Origin: Robiginitomaculum sp.
GTDB lineage: Bacteria > Pseudomonadota > Alphaproteobacteria > Caulobacterales > Maricaulaceae
Length of the DNA stretch: 64,000 nucleotides
NCBI GenBank assembly: GCA_021776615.1
Contig: JAJFFO010000021.1
Coordinates: forward strand, 62,001-126,000
Direction: 5' to 3'
Below the pieces are notes generated by a model. The model made no database searches, was not told where the DNA came from, and was given only the letters and a program-made list of their open reading frames with translations. Made by a program: the position numbers and the translations under genes. Positions within the stretch are counted from its first letter, which is position 1. Each line of letters starts with the position of its first letter. Shown here in pieces: positions 55,812 through 64,000 of the stretch.

Positions 55812-56363
55812 ATGGCCGACGAAGGCGAAGAACCGGAAGCAGAAGACGGCGAAGACGAAGAGGAAGGCGGCAAAAAAAAAGGTGGTTTAAAGAAAAAACT
55901 ACTCTTTATCGGCCTGCCAATTGTGCTGGTTTTACTGTTGGGCACGGCTGGCGCATTAATGTTTTTGGGCGGCGACAAGGCCGAAGATGCTGAACACGCA
56001 TCCGCGGAAGACGGCGGCGATGGCCATGGTGAAGCTGCCGCAGCAGAACACGGCCCAGACCCGGTATATTATGAACTGCCCGCCATGTACGCCAATATTC
56101 TTAACGATGATGATGAAATCTCGGTGCTACAACTGATTGTAATGCTAGAAGTTGATAGCGAAGCCACGGTTCATCTCATTGAGCCGCTGCTACCGCGTAT
56201 TGTCGATCGCTATCAGGGTTTTTTACGCGAGCTGCGCATGGACGATGTTAAAGGCTCGGCCGGTTATTACCGGTTGAAGCTTGAATTATTACGCCGCGTC
56301 AATTTGGCTGTGGCCCCAGTCGTGGTCAATGATTTGACCATTGATACACTTTTGGTGAATTAA
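55812..56363 (+). CDS. fliL: Flagellar basal body-associated protein FliL
   Basis: FliL surrounds the stator and supports torque. The 183-residue protein has a highly acidic cytoplasmic N-terminus and a lysine-rich segment, one transmembrane helix (LLFIGLPIVLVLLLGTAGALMFLGG), an acidic linker, and the periplasmic stomatin-like domain YYELPAMYANILNDDDEISVLQLIVMLEVDSE. The ATG at 55812 has GGAG 7 bases upstream; the TTG at 55791 is not needed. fliM follows after 2 bp. Confidence 0.93.
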   Translation: MADEGEEPEAEDGEDEEEGGKKKGGLKKKLLFIGLPIVLVLLLGTAGALMFLGGDKAEDAEHASAEDGGDGHGEAAAAEHGPDPVYYELPAMYANILNDDDEISVLQLIVMLEVDSEATVHLIEPLLPRIVDRYQGFLRELRMDDVKGSAGYYRLKLELLRRVNLAVAPVVVNDLTIDTLLVN

Positions 56364-56365
56364 AT

Positions 56366-57544
56366 ATGGCGGACGAAGATCAAGATGCCATGGCGGCAGA
56401 ATGGGCGGCAATGGCCGAAGAAGATGCGGCGCCCGCGCCCAGTGGTGGTAGCAGCATAGAGGAAGAAGATCCCGATGCTCTGGCCGCTGAATGGGAGGCC
56501 ATGGTCGGCGATGACAGCGGCGGTGCCTCCATTGGCGGTGCCGAGGACGGTCCTGGCGCCGAACGTATCCTTAATCAGGATGAGATCGATAATCTGCTGG
56601 GCTTTGAAGGCGGCGAAGAGGATGGCGATGATCGCTCCGGCATTCGTTCGATCATCAACACCGCTTTGGTTTCCTATGAACGCCTGCCAATGCTGGAAAT
56701 TGTATTCGACCGTCTGGTACGATTGATGACCACGTCCTTGCGCAACTTTACCTCGGATAATGTGGAAGTAAGCCTCGACAATATTTCCTCCATCCGCTTT
56801 GGCGATTATCTGAACTCAATTCCCCTGCCCGCGATTTTAGCAGTGTTTCGTGCCGAGCAATTGGATAATTATGGCCTGCTGACCGTCGATTCCAATTTGA
56901 TTTATTCGATTGTTGATGTCCTGTTGGGCGGCCGCCGCGGCACCGCCGCTATGCGTGTTGAAGGCCGCCCCTACACCACTATTGAACGCCAACTGGTCCA
57001 GCGCATGATCCAGGTGGTGCTCGAAGATGCCCACTCGGCCTTCAAGCCGCTGACCAATGTTGATTTTACCCTCGACCGGGTAGAGACCAATCCACGCTTT
57101 GCCGCTATTGCCCGCCCTGCCAATGCCGCCATTTTGGTGCGCCTGCGCATTGATATGGAAGATCGCGGCGGGCGCATTGAACTGCTATTGCCTTACGCCA
57201 CTCTGGAGCCGGTACGCAAAATGCTGCTGCAACAGTTTATGGGTGAGAAGTTTGGGCGCGACAATATTTGGGAAAGCCATTTGGCCTCCGAATTGTGGTC
57301 CACCGCCATGGAGGTCAGCGCTGTTCTTGATGAATATGACGTCCCGTTAAAGCAAATGATGGATTTGAAAGTCGGCGATACCATCATGATGAATACCAGC
57401 CCCGATAGCGACATCACCTTAAGATGCGGCGATGTCACCTTGGCCAATGGCCGCATGGGCCGTCTTGGCCGCAATATCGCCATTCGCGTTAAAGATGGAT
57501 TGCAAAACACTGTCCGTCGACAATTAGAGGACCAAATGTCATGA
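56366..57544 (+). CDS. fliM: Flagellar motor switch protein FliM
   Basis: FliM is the C-ring switch subunit that binds CheY-P. The 392-residue protein is longer than E. coli FliM (334) because of its N-terminus: a DxDAxAAEWxAM motif occurs twice (residues 5-16 and 35-46) before the usual LNQDEIDNLLGF (69-80). The core contains RLVRLMTTSLRNFTSDNVEVSLDNISSIRFGDYLNSIPLPAI and the C-terminal FliN-like domain LKVGDTIMMNTSPDSDITLRCGDVTLANGRMGRLGRNIAIRV. It overlaps the next gene by 4 nt. Confidence 0.96.
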   Translation: MADEDQDAMAAEWAAMAEEDAAPAPSGGSSIEEEDPDALAAEWEAMVGDDSGGASIGGAEDGPGAERILNQDEIDNLLGFEGGEEDGDDRSGIRSIINTALVSYERLPMLEIVFDRLVRLMTTSLRNFTSDNVEVSLDNISSIRFGDYLNSIPLPAILAVFRAEQLDNYGLLTVDSNLIYSIVDVLLGGRRGTAAMRVEGRPYTTIERQLVQRMIQVVLEDAHSAFKPLTNVDFTLDRVETNPRFAAIARPANAAILVRLRIDMEDRGGRIELLLPYATLEPVRKMLLQQFMGEKFGRDNIWESHLASELWSTAMEVSAVLDEYDVPLKQMMDLKVGDTIMMNTSPDSDITLRCGDVTLANGRMGRLGRNIAIRVKDGLQNTVRRQLEDQMS

Positions 57545-57945
57545 CCCTTGCTCTTGGTTTTGAAGCCCTTCTTGCCGTTCTTTTACTGCTCACCGTATTT
57601 TATTGCTGGCGTCTGGATCGACGCTTGAATGCCTTGCGTCAGGGGCAGGATGGTATGCGCAGCGCCGTGCAGGATTTGGTCAATGCTACGATTAAGGCCG
57701 AAACCTGCATTCAGGGTCTACGGGCCAATGCCAATGAAAGTGGCAAGGAATTGGACAGCCGCATTACCAGCGCCCGCCGCCTTGCTGCCGACCTGCAACG
57801 CATGGAGCGCCATGCCCGCAGCCAAATGCCCAGCCAACCAAACAGCATTAACACCCATAATTCTCCCAGTCTTGGCGGTGGCATTGCCGGGGCAACAGGC
57901 GCGCGGCGGAGCAGCCTAATGGACCGCCTGCGAGAGGCCGGATAG
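57541..57945 (+). CDS. DUF6468 protein of the flagellar operon
   Basis: The 134-residue protein has an N-terminal membrane helix (LGFEALLAVLLLLTVFYCWRL) and a helical cytoplasmic part DRRLNALRQGQDGMRSAVQDLVNATIKAETCIQGLRANANESGKELDSRITSARRLAADL typical of DUF6468. In alphaproteobacteria it is found right after fliM. A motor-related role is inferred from position only. It overlaps the fliM stop and is 2 bp from motE. Confidence 0.8.
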   Translation: MTLALGFEALLAVLLLLTVFYCWRLDRRLNALRQGQDGMRSAVQDLVNATIKAETCIQGLRANANESGKELDSRITSARRLAADLQRMERHARSQMPSQPNSINTHNSPSLGGGIAGATGARRSSLMDRLREAG

Positions 57946-57947
57946 AG

Positions 57948-58697
57948 ATGACAAATTCCGCCCGTATTCTGGCACTTGTAGCCATTGCCGCTTTTGGGCT
58001 TTTAGCGCTCAAATCCCTAAGCCTTAGCCAAAATGTATTGCGGGTTTTTGATCCGGCATCGCCAGCATGGGCAGCGCCGCCCTCACCCAAGGAAAAACAG
58101 AAAAAAGATAGTCAGGAAAAGACTGACGAGCACAATGAGGGCACAGCCTCCAGCCGCGTCCCCGCTTTGGCAACAAATGCTGACGATGAAGAAGCAAGCC
58201 GTGCCCCGCCGCCAAAATGTGAGGGTCCAACGCCCGCTGAACAGGCCGGTCTGAGCCAGCAAGAGCTTAATGTTTATCTCACTTTGGGCCAGCGCAACCG
58301 CGTGCTGGATAAACGCGAAAGCGAGATTGCCACCCGGGAAGGCCTGGTCGAGGTTTCCCAGCAACAGCTTGATGAACGCATTCAACAGATGGAAGCCCTC
58401 AAGACCGACATTAGTGGGCTTTTAGGGCAATTGGACGAGGAAGAGGAAGCTCAGGCACGCACCCTTACCAAGCTCTATGATACCATGAAGCCTAAATCTG
58501 CCGCCCAGATTTTTATCGACCTCGACAAAGACGTACTCCTGCAAGTGACCAGCCGTATGAAAGCGGATAATCTTGCCAAGGTGATGGCCGCCATGCCGGC
58601 CAAACAAGCGGCGGACCTGACCATTGCGCTGGCCGCGCGCCACCGGCTACCCGAGCAGGCAAAAGACCTTCCCGGATTTTCAGGTGGACAAAAGTAA
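57948..58697 (+). CDS. motE: Flagellar motility protein MotE family
   Basis: MotE-type proteins are periplasmic chaperones for the motor protein MotC in rhizobia. The 249-residue protein has an N-terminal signal anchor (ARILALVAIAAFGLLALKSLSL), a low-complexity charged linker (70-105), a coiled coil (residues 125-175) and the MgtE-N-like C-terminal domain TLTKLYDTMKPKSAAQIFIDLDKDVLLQVTSRMKADNLAKVMAAMPAKQAADLTIAL. It ends the fliL-fliM-DUF6468-motE set. Confidence 0.85.
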   Translation: MTNSARILALVAIAAFGLLALKSLSLSQNVLRVFDPASPAWAAPPSPKEKQKKDSQEKTDEHNEGTASSRVPALATNADDEEASRAPPPKCEGPTPAEQAGLSQQELNVYLTLGQRNRVLDKRESEIATREGLVEVSQQQLDERIQQMEALKTDISGLLGQLDEEEEAQARTLTKLYDTMKPKSAAQIFIDLDKDVLLQVTSRMKADNLAKVMAAMPAKQAADLTIALAARHRLPEQAKDLPGFSGGQK

Positions 58698-58787
58698 CAG
58701 GGTTTTACAGCCCATTAAGACGTCTGCGCTATTCTATCGACAATTGAATTTTAGCGGCATGGCTCTGCCGCCCAATTTTCGGAGACT

Positions 58788-59282
58788 ATGATGGGTAAAA
58801 CACAAAAGATGGGCGCGTTATTTGCACCGCCCGATACCTTGCGCAGGAAGGTTGGCGGAAAATTTGGACCGGAAAATAAAGCCGCCGTTGCCAAGGCAGA
58901 AGCGGCTATGGAAAATTTGTCCTCGAATTTCGACGAATGGATGAGTGAAGAAGTTGGCAAGCTCGAAGCTGCCCGCAACACCGTGCGTACAGAAGGATTG
59001 GGCGGCGATGCCGGGCAAGCCCTGTTCAACGCTGCGCATGACCTCAAGGGCCTTGGCACCACCTATGGCTACCCTTTTGTCAGCGCCATTGCCGATAGTC
59101 TTTGCAAAATCACTTTGGAAAAAGAAGTTCGTGTCAAAGCCCCTGTGGAATTGGTGAATGCTCATGTTGATAGTATTCGCGCCGTTGTACGTGCACGTAT
59201 TAAGACCGTTAAAAATCCGGTAGGCAAAAGCCTGGTGGCAGAGCTGAACGATCGGACAGATGAATTTCTAGCTCAATTCTAG
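58788..59282 (+). CDS. Orphan histidine phosphotransfer (Hpt) domain protein
   Basis: The 164-residue protein is a four-helix Hpt domain; the phosphorylated residue is likely His84 in NAAHDLKGLGTTYGYPFVSAIADSL. No kinase or receiver domain is attached, and no histidine kinase gene is in the window. GGAG lies 3 bases before the first ATG and 6 before the second, so 58791 may be the true start. Closeness to the flagellar operon suggests a role in motility or the cell-cycle phosphorelay, by inference. Confidence 0.8.
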   Translation: MMGKTQKMGALFAPPDTLRRKVGGKFGPENKAAVAKAEAAMENLSSNFDEWMSEEVGKLEAARNTVRTEGLGGDAGQALFNAAHDLKGLGTTYGYPFVSAIADSLCKITLEKEVRVKAPVELVNAHVDSIRAVVRARIKTVKNPVGKSLVAELNDRTDEFLAQF

Positions 59283-59402
59283 GCCATGGCCCCATAAACA
59301 GGGTCAATATGGTTTAGGGCCTGGACCCTGAAAGCAATAATTCTCCAAGACACCCCCCGCGTGCTATACACCTTCCAACATAGGATGATGGTGGAGGGCG
59401 GC

Positions 59403-60680
59403 ATGAATATTGTGGCACGGGTTTTAATATTTCTCTTTGGTTTATTGGTGGTTTCCGGCCCGGTACGGGCTGAGGAGCGCACGATTATTTTGCGCCCCGA
59501 GGCGGTCTTTGATGGCCATAATATGCATAAGGGTTGGGAAGTCGTGGTGCGCGGCAATGTTATTATTGCCGCCGGTGCCGCCAACGCCAATATGCCCGCA
59601 CCAGATGCCGACATTTTCGACCTTCCCGGCCAAACCCTCCTGCCCGGCCTGATTGATAATCACAGCCATGTATTGCTTCATCCTTATGACGAAACCAGTT
59701 GGACCGATCAGGTTTTAAACGAATCCCTTGCTTTGCGCACGGCACGCGCGGTGCCACAAATGCGCGCCAATTTGCTGGCCGGGTTTACCACTTTGCGCGA
59801 TCTTGGCACCGAAGGTGCTGGCTATGCCGATGTGGGCCTGAAAGACGCCGCCATGCAAGGCGTAATTGATGGTCCGCGTATGATCATCACCACACGCGCC
59901 ATCATTGCCACCGGTGCTTACGGCCCTAAAGGCGCGCCAGAATTTGCCTTACCCTTAGGTGCAGAAGCCGCCAATGGCCATGATGATCTCATCCGTGTGG
60001 TACGCGATCAAATTGGCAAAGGTGCAGACTGGATCAAGGTATATGCCGATTATCGTTGGGGGCCCGCGGGCAAAACCAGGCCGACATTTTCCATTGATGA
60101 GCTAAAGCTTATCGTCGAAACCGCGACAAGCGCCGGTGTGCCGGTGGTCGCCCATGCGGGCGGCGCCGAGGGCATGCGCCGCGCGACTTTGGCCGGTGTT
60201 GAAACCATTGAGCACGGCTCTGGCGGCACGGCAGAAGTTTTCAAATTAATGGCGCAGCGCGGCGTCGCCTTTTGCCCAACTTTGGCGGCAGGCGAGACCG
60301 TTTCGCAATATCGCGGTTGGAAAAAGGGTGAAGGCGAAGACCCGGCGCGCGTCAAAGCCCAGCGCACGGCATTTGCTCTGGCGCTGAAAAGTGGCGTGAC
60401 CATATGCAATGGCTCAGATGTCGGCGTATTCGATCATGGCGACAATGCCATCGAGCTTGAACTGATGGTCGAATACGGCATGGCCCCGATCGACGCTTTG
60501 CGCGCCGCCACCTCGGTCAATGCCAAAATCCTCCATATGGAAAACAAAATCGGCAGCCTAAAACCCGGCTTACTGGCCGATATTATCGCCGTGAAAGGCG
60601 ACCCAAGCACCGACATAAAAGCACTAAACACCGTCAGCTTTGTGATGAAAGACGGGCAGATTTATAAAGGCGGTAGGTAA
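59403..60680 (+). CDS. Exported metal-dependent amidohydrolase (Xaa-Pro dipeptidase-like)
   Basis: The 425-residue protein has a signal peptide (to about RA-EE) and an amidohydrolase barrel. Probable metal ligands are the H-x-H in LIDNHSHVLLHP, the lysine in GADWIKVYADY, the His in VPVVAHAGG and in VETIEHGSGG, and the Asp in ICNGSDVGVFDHG. The ADIIAVKGDP ending is typical. Such periplasmic enzymes often cleave Xaa-Pro or acyl-amino-acid substrates. GGAGG is 5 bases before ATG 59403; the frame upstream is not used. It ends 4 bp from odhB. Confidence 0.88.
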   Translation: MNIVARVLIFLFGLLVVSGPVRAEERTIILRPEAVFDGHNMHKGWEVVVRGNVIIAAGAANANMPAPDADIFDLPGQTLLPGLIDNHSHVLLHPYDETSWTDQVLNESLALRTARAVPQMRANLLAGFTTLRDLGTEGAGYADVGLKDAAMQGVIDGPRMIITTRAIIATGAYGPKGAPEFALPLGAEAANGHDDLIRVVRDQIGKGADWIKVYADYRWGPAGKTRPTFSIDELKLIVETATSAGVPVVAHAGGAEGMRRATLAGVETIEHGSGGTAEVFKLMAQRGVAFCPTLAAGETVSQYRGWKKGEGEDPARVKAQRTAFALALKSGVTICNGSDVGVFDHGDNAIELELMVEYGMAPIDALRAATSVNAKILHMENKIGSLKPGLLADIIAVKGDPSTDIKALNTVSFVMKDGQIYKGGR

Positions 60681-60684
60681 GCCC

Positions 60685-62196
60685 TCACAAATCAAACAAT
60701 AACCGTTCCGGGTCCTCAAGACATTCTTTAACTCGCACCAGAAAGGTCACCGCGCCTTTGCCATCGACTACACGGTGATCATAAGACAACGCCAGATACA
60801 TCATCGGGCGGATAACCACTTCGCCATTGATGGCGATGGGGCGTTCCTTGATGGAATGCATGCCTAAAATGCCCGATTGCGGGGCGTTGAGGATCGGCGT
60901 CGACATTAGCGAACCATAAACACCGCCATTGGAAATCGTGAAGGTGGCACCTTGCATATCAGCCATGGACAATTTGCCATCGCGGGCCTTTTTGCCCAGC
61001 GCCGCAATACCCAATTCAACTTCGCCCATGGACAAAATATCGCAATCGCGCACCACCGGCACCACCAAGCCTTTTTCAGTGCCGACCGCGACGCCCACAT
61101 CATAATGGTTTTTGTAAATAATATCGGTGCCGTCGATTTGTGCATTGACCTCGGGCACGTCTTTGAGCGCGGTGACGCAGGCTTTGACGAAAAACGACAT
61201 AAAGCCCAATTTTATGCCGTGTTTTTTGGCGAATAAATCTTTGTATTTATTGCGCGAATTCATAATCGCGCTCATATCCACTTCGTTAAAAGTGGTCAGC
61301 ATGGCCGCGGTATCCTGCGCTTCCTTAAGCCGCCGGGCGATGGTTTGGCGCAAGCGCGACATACGCACGCGCTCTTCTCTAGGGCTGGCTGGCTGCGCGT
61401 CGCTATCGTCCGCCGCCGCAGCGACAGGTGCCGGAGCAGACGCCGCCTGCAAGGCGTCGCCTTTGGTGATGCGGCCACCCTTGCCAGTCCCGGTAACACT
61501 GGCGGGGCTGATATTGTTCTCGGTCATGATCCGTGCCGCCGATGGCATGGCTTTGGCATCAACAGACGGTGTCGATGCCGCCTTGGGTGCTGGTGCATTA
61601 GTGGCCGCCGCACCTGTCGATGCACTGCCTTGCATAACCCGGGCAATCACCGAGCCAACAGCGACCGTGTCGCCTTCGCTGACCAATTGCTCGACCAATA
61701 CACCGTCTACGGGGGACGGCACCTCAATGGCAACTTTGTCGGTCTCGACCTCAACCAAAGGCGCATCTTTTTTTACCGGTGCGCCAATCTCCACCATCCA
61801 ACTGGCAATGACGCCCTCGCCAACGCTTTCGCCCATTTGTGGGATGGCTATGTCGATGGTCTCGCCTTTACTTGGTGCAGGAGCAGCAATCGGGGCGGCA
61901 GCCGGTACTTTCTCTGACGGTTTGGCCGTCGCTGGTTTGGCCGCCGCAACTTTACCTACCGCGCCTTCTTCGAGCACTGCCAAAAGCGCACCGATTTCCA
62001 CCTCCTCGCCGGTCTTGGCGCTAATTTTGCTAATCACGCCATCGGCCGGTGCGGTAATTTCCAAGGAGACCTTATCGGTCTCCAATTCGACCAGTAATTG
62101 GTCTCGCTTGACCGCATCGCCTTGCGCAACTTTCCAATCAGCAACAATGGCTTCAGCAACGGATTCGCCCAAAGTGGGGACAATAATATCGGTCAT
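60685..62196 (-). CDS. odhB: 2-oxoglutarate dehydrogenase E2 (dihydrolipoamide succinyltransferase) with two lipoyl domains
   Basis: The E2 subunit transfers succinyl groups to CoA in the TCA cycle. The 503-residue protein has two lipoyl domains instead of the usual one: ETDKVSLEI with Lys42 and ETDKVAIEV with Lys154, joined by Ala/Pro linkers. The E1/E3-binding domain follows (about 214-250, [32 protein letters not shown]) and then the catalytic domain with [13 protein letters not shown]. Its start overlaps the odhA stop by 4 nt. It is longer than the roughly 400-residue common form. Confidence 0.94.
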   Translation of the reverse strand: MTDIIVPTLGESVAEAIVADWKVAQGDAVKRDQLLVELETDKVSLEITAPADGVISKISAKTGEEVEIGALLAVLEEGAVGKVAAAKPATAKPSEKVPAAAPIAAPAPSKGETIDIAIPQMGESVGEGVIASWMVEIGAPVKKDAPLVEVETDKVAIEVPSPVDGVLVEQLVSEGDTVAVGSVIARVMQGSASTGAAATNAPAPKAASTPSVDAKAMPSAARIMTENNISPASVTGTGKGGRITKGDALQAASAPAPVAAAADDSDAQPASPREERVRMSRLRQTIARRLKEAQDTAAMLTTFNEVDMSAIMNSRNKYKDLFAKKHGIKLGFMSFFVKACVTALKDVPEVNAQIDGTDIIYKNHYDVGVAVGTEKGLVVPVVRDCDILSMGEVELGIAALGKKARDGKLSMADMQGATFTISNGGVYGSLMSTPILNAPQSGILGMHSIKERPIAINGEVVIRPMMYLALSYDHRVVDGKGAVTFLVRVKECLEDPERLLFDL

Positions 62197-64000
62197 GAGG
62201 ATTTCTCTTGTTCAAAAGCTTCTTCAAGAAAAGCGTTCAGTTCGGCTATATGATGGCCCATTGTGCCAGCGGCAGTGGAGGCGGAAGCGTGGCGTCCAAC
62301 ATAGCGGGGGCGGCCAGAGCGTGCCTTAATATGCGCCAATACCCATTCCAGATTGGGTACCATAAACGACCATGCACCCATATTTTTTGGTTCTTCCTGA
62401 CACCAGACCATATCGGCGTTTTTGAAACGCGAAAGTTCGTCAATCAGGGATTTGGCCGGGAACGGATAAAGTTGTTCAACCCGCATGAGATAAACATCAT
62501 CAAGCCCCCGTTTTTCACGTTCTTCAAAAAGATCGTAATAGACTTTGCCGGAACACAGCACCACCCGACGAATATCCGCGTCTTTACGCAGTTTCACCTT
62601 CGCGCGGCGATCATCCATCTGTGCATCATCCCACAATACCCGGTGGAAAGTTGAACCCTCGGCAATGTCGGCCAATGCAGACACACATCGTTTATGGCGC
62701 AATAGTGATTTTGGCGTCATCAAAACCAGTGGCTTGCGAAATTTTCGATGAATTTGGCGGCGCAGAATATGAAAATAATTCGCTGGTGTAGTGCAATTGG
62801 CCACTTGCATATTGTCCTGCGCACACATTTGCAAATAGCGCTCCAACCGCGCGGAGGAGTGTTCCGGCCCCTGCCCTTCATAACCATGAGGCAGCAACAT
62901 CACCAAGCCGGACATGCGCAGCCATTTGCGTTCGCCAGCCGAGATAAACTGATCAACAATCATTTGCGCGCCATTGGCAAAATCACCAAATTGCGCTTCC
63001 CACAGGGTCAGTGCATTGGGCGCAGAAAGTGAATAACCATACTCAAAGCCCAACACCGCCTCTTCGGAGAGCAGCGAGTCAATCACCTCGAACGTGCCCT
63101 GATTGTCGCTGACATGGTGCAAAAACGTGTAGCGATCCTCAGTTTTTTGGTCGATGGCGCGGCTATGGCGCTGGCTAAACGTGCCGCGCCCACAATCCTG
63201 CCCCGAAAGGCGAACCGGAAATCCCTCATCCAAAAGCGTGGCAAACGCCATCATTTCCGCGCTCGCCCAGTCCAAACCCTTGCCGGTTTCAATGGCTTTT
63301 TGGCGTGCACCGATCACCCGGTTCAGGGTTTTATGCACCGCGAGACCGTCTGGAAAACTGGTGACTTTTTTGCCAAGCGCCTGCAAACGTTCGGTGGATA
63401 CGCCGGTACGGCCCCGCCTTTCCTCGCCATCGGGCGCAATACCAAGGCCCGCCCATTCACCGTCCAGCCAATCGGCGCTATTGGCCTCATGGGTTTTGCC
63501 GCGCTCAAACTCGTCTTCCAAAAACGCTTCAAACTTCGATATCAAATTCGCCACGTCGTCGGCACTAACCACGCCCTCGTCGATCAGTTTTTTCTCATAA
63601 AGCGCACGGGTGGAGGGGTGATCTTTAATCCGGTCATACATAATCGGTTGGGTGAAAGATGGATCATCACCCTCATTGTGACCATACCGACGATAGCAGA
63701 ACATATCCAAGACTACGTCCACAGCGAATTTTTGTCGAAATTCCGTAGCTACTTTAGCCGCATAAACCACGGCTTCTGGATCATCGCCATTCACATGGAA
63801 AACCGGCGGCTGCACCATAAGCGCAATATCGGTCGGATAAGGCGAGGAGCGCGAGAAATTCGGCGCCGTGGTAAAGCCGATTTGATTATTGACAATGAAA
63901 TGAATAGTGCCGCCGGTGCGGTGGCCAATAAGACCGGACATGGCGAAACATTCTGCGACAATGCCCTGGCCAGCAAAGGCCGCATCACCATGCAGCAATA
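62193..64000 (-). CDS. odhA: 2-oxoglutarate dehydrogenase E1 component (partial, runs off the window)
   Basis: This is the C-terminal 600 or so residues of the thiamine diphosphate-dependent E1 subunit; the N-terminus lies beyond position 64000. The visible part contains [61 protein letters not shown] and the later [30 protein letters not shown] and [26 protein letters not shown] blocks. It is coupled to odhB by an ATGA overlap. The lpd gene for E3 is not in the window. Confidence 0.96.
   Translation of the reverse strand, partial: LLHGDAAFAGQGIVAECFAMSGLIGHRTGGTIHFIVNNQIGFTTAPNFSRSSPYPTDIALMVQPPVFHVNGDDPEAVVYAAKVATEFRQKFAVDVVLDMFCYRRYGHNEGDDPSFTQPIMYDRIKDHPSTRALYEKKLIDEGVVSADDVANLISKFEAFLEDEFERGKTHEANSADWLDGEWAGLGIAPDGEERRGRTGVSTERLQALGKKVTSFPDGLAVHKTLNRVIGARQKAIETGKGLDWASAEMMAFATLLDEGFPVRLSGQDCGRGTFSQRHSRAIDQKTEDRYTFLHHVSDNQGTFEVIDSLLSEEAVLGFEYGYSLSAPNALTLWEAQFGDFANGAQMIVDQFISAGERKWLRMSGLVMLLPHGYEGQGPEHSSARLERYLQMCAQDNMQVANCTTPANYFHILRRQIHRKFRKPLVLMTPKSLLRHKRCVSALADIAEGSTFHRVLWDDAQMDDRRAKVKLRKDADIRRVVLCSGKVYYDLFEEREKRGLDDVYLMRVEQLYPFPAKSLIDELSRFKNADMVWCQEEPKNMGAWSFMVPNLEWVLAHIKARSGRPRYVGRHASASTAAGTMGHHIAELNAFLEEAFEQEKSS

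Noticed and set aside
61127-62329. 400-codon open frame on the plus strand opposite odhB
   Set aside because: It is antisense to the two lipoyl domains and linkers of odhB; its Ala/Ser/Thr-rich sequence mirrors the codon bias of odhB, has no ribosome site, and matches no family.

Overview
The window looks like a chromosomal segment of a free-living, flagellated, aerobic alphaproteobacterium, probably of the Caulobacter-related stalked or prosthecate lineages (Maricaulales/Hyphomonadales-like). The basis is a Caulobacter-type flagellar regulator (FliX) divergent from flgI and next to dksA, TTAA-N7-TTAA boxes of CtrA type, sigma-54 promoters on late basal-body operons, the ctaC-ctaD-ctaB-coxF-ctaG-ctaE-DUF983-surf1 oxidase operon, a methionine synthase split into two genes, and the DUF6468/MotE pair after fliM. 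The lineage is an inference. I see no prophage, insertion sequence, CRISPR array, rRNA or plasmid function. Coding density is high and many operon genes overlap by 4 nt (ATGA/GTGA).

Layout. 1-13 kb holds housekeeping and peripheral genes: a HI0933-type flavoprotein, a DUF817 membrane protein, tRNA-Pro(CGG), an exported esterase behind three GTTC-N4-GAAC palindromes, SppA, divergent ald/Lrp-type regulator, prolyl iminopeptidase, a lipoprotein, and a small GT4 / methyltransferase / alpha-toroid cluster of unknown product. 13.2-14.6 kb encodes MlaA and MlaC of outer-membrane lipid transport. 14.7-21 kb is a methionine-cycle operon: ArsR-methyltransferase fusion (with a 20-bp palindrome just upstream), metF, the homocysteine module of MetH, an FMN-type split-barrel protein, and the folate/B12/AdoMet modules of MetH. 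21-27 kb has an exported SRPBCC protein, an NrtR/NadQ-like regulator with an HD hydrolase, NfeD/SPFH, a peroxiredoxin, YqgE and a GNAT enzyme. 27.2-33.6 kb is the aa3 cytochrome oxidase operon, including a 52-residue CoxF-like gene.

33.8-45.7 kb contains tandem exported TPR paralogues, TldD, a Tag-type glycosylase, flgB-flgC-fliE, fliO-fliP, DUF2147, a serine hydrolase, a TonB-dependent receptor and a methyltransferase. 45.8-59.3 kb is mainly flagellar: flgI-flgJ-flbY-like, fliX, dksA, an ECF sigma/DUF6768 pair, msrPQ, flgF-flgG-flgA-flgH, fliL-fliM-DUF6468-motE, then an Hpt protein. The right end has an exported amidohydrolase and the odhA(partial)-odhB genes of 2-oxoglutarate dehydrogenase, where OdhB carries two lipoyl domains.

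Regulation visible in the DNA fits a Caulobacter-like hierarchy: CtrA-type boxes before fliX and fliO (with a weaker one before fliL), -24/-12 promoters before flgI and flgF, and a perfect 8-bp inverted repeat about 75 bp upstream of the flgF promoter as a possible enhancer site. The least ordinary points are the FMN-type gene inserted between the two halves of methionine synthase, the operator arrays before the esterase and the 23.4 kb hypothetical gene, the GT4/methyltransferase/toroid cluster and the duplicated N-terminal motif of FliM.
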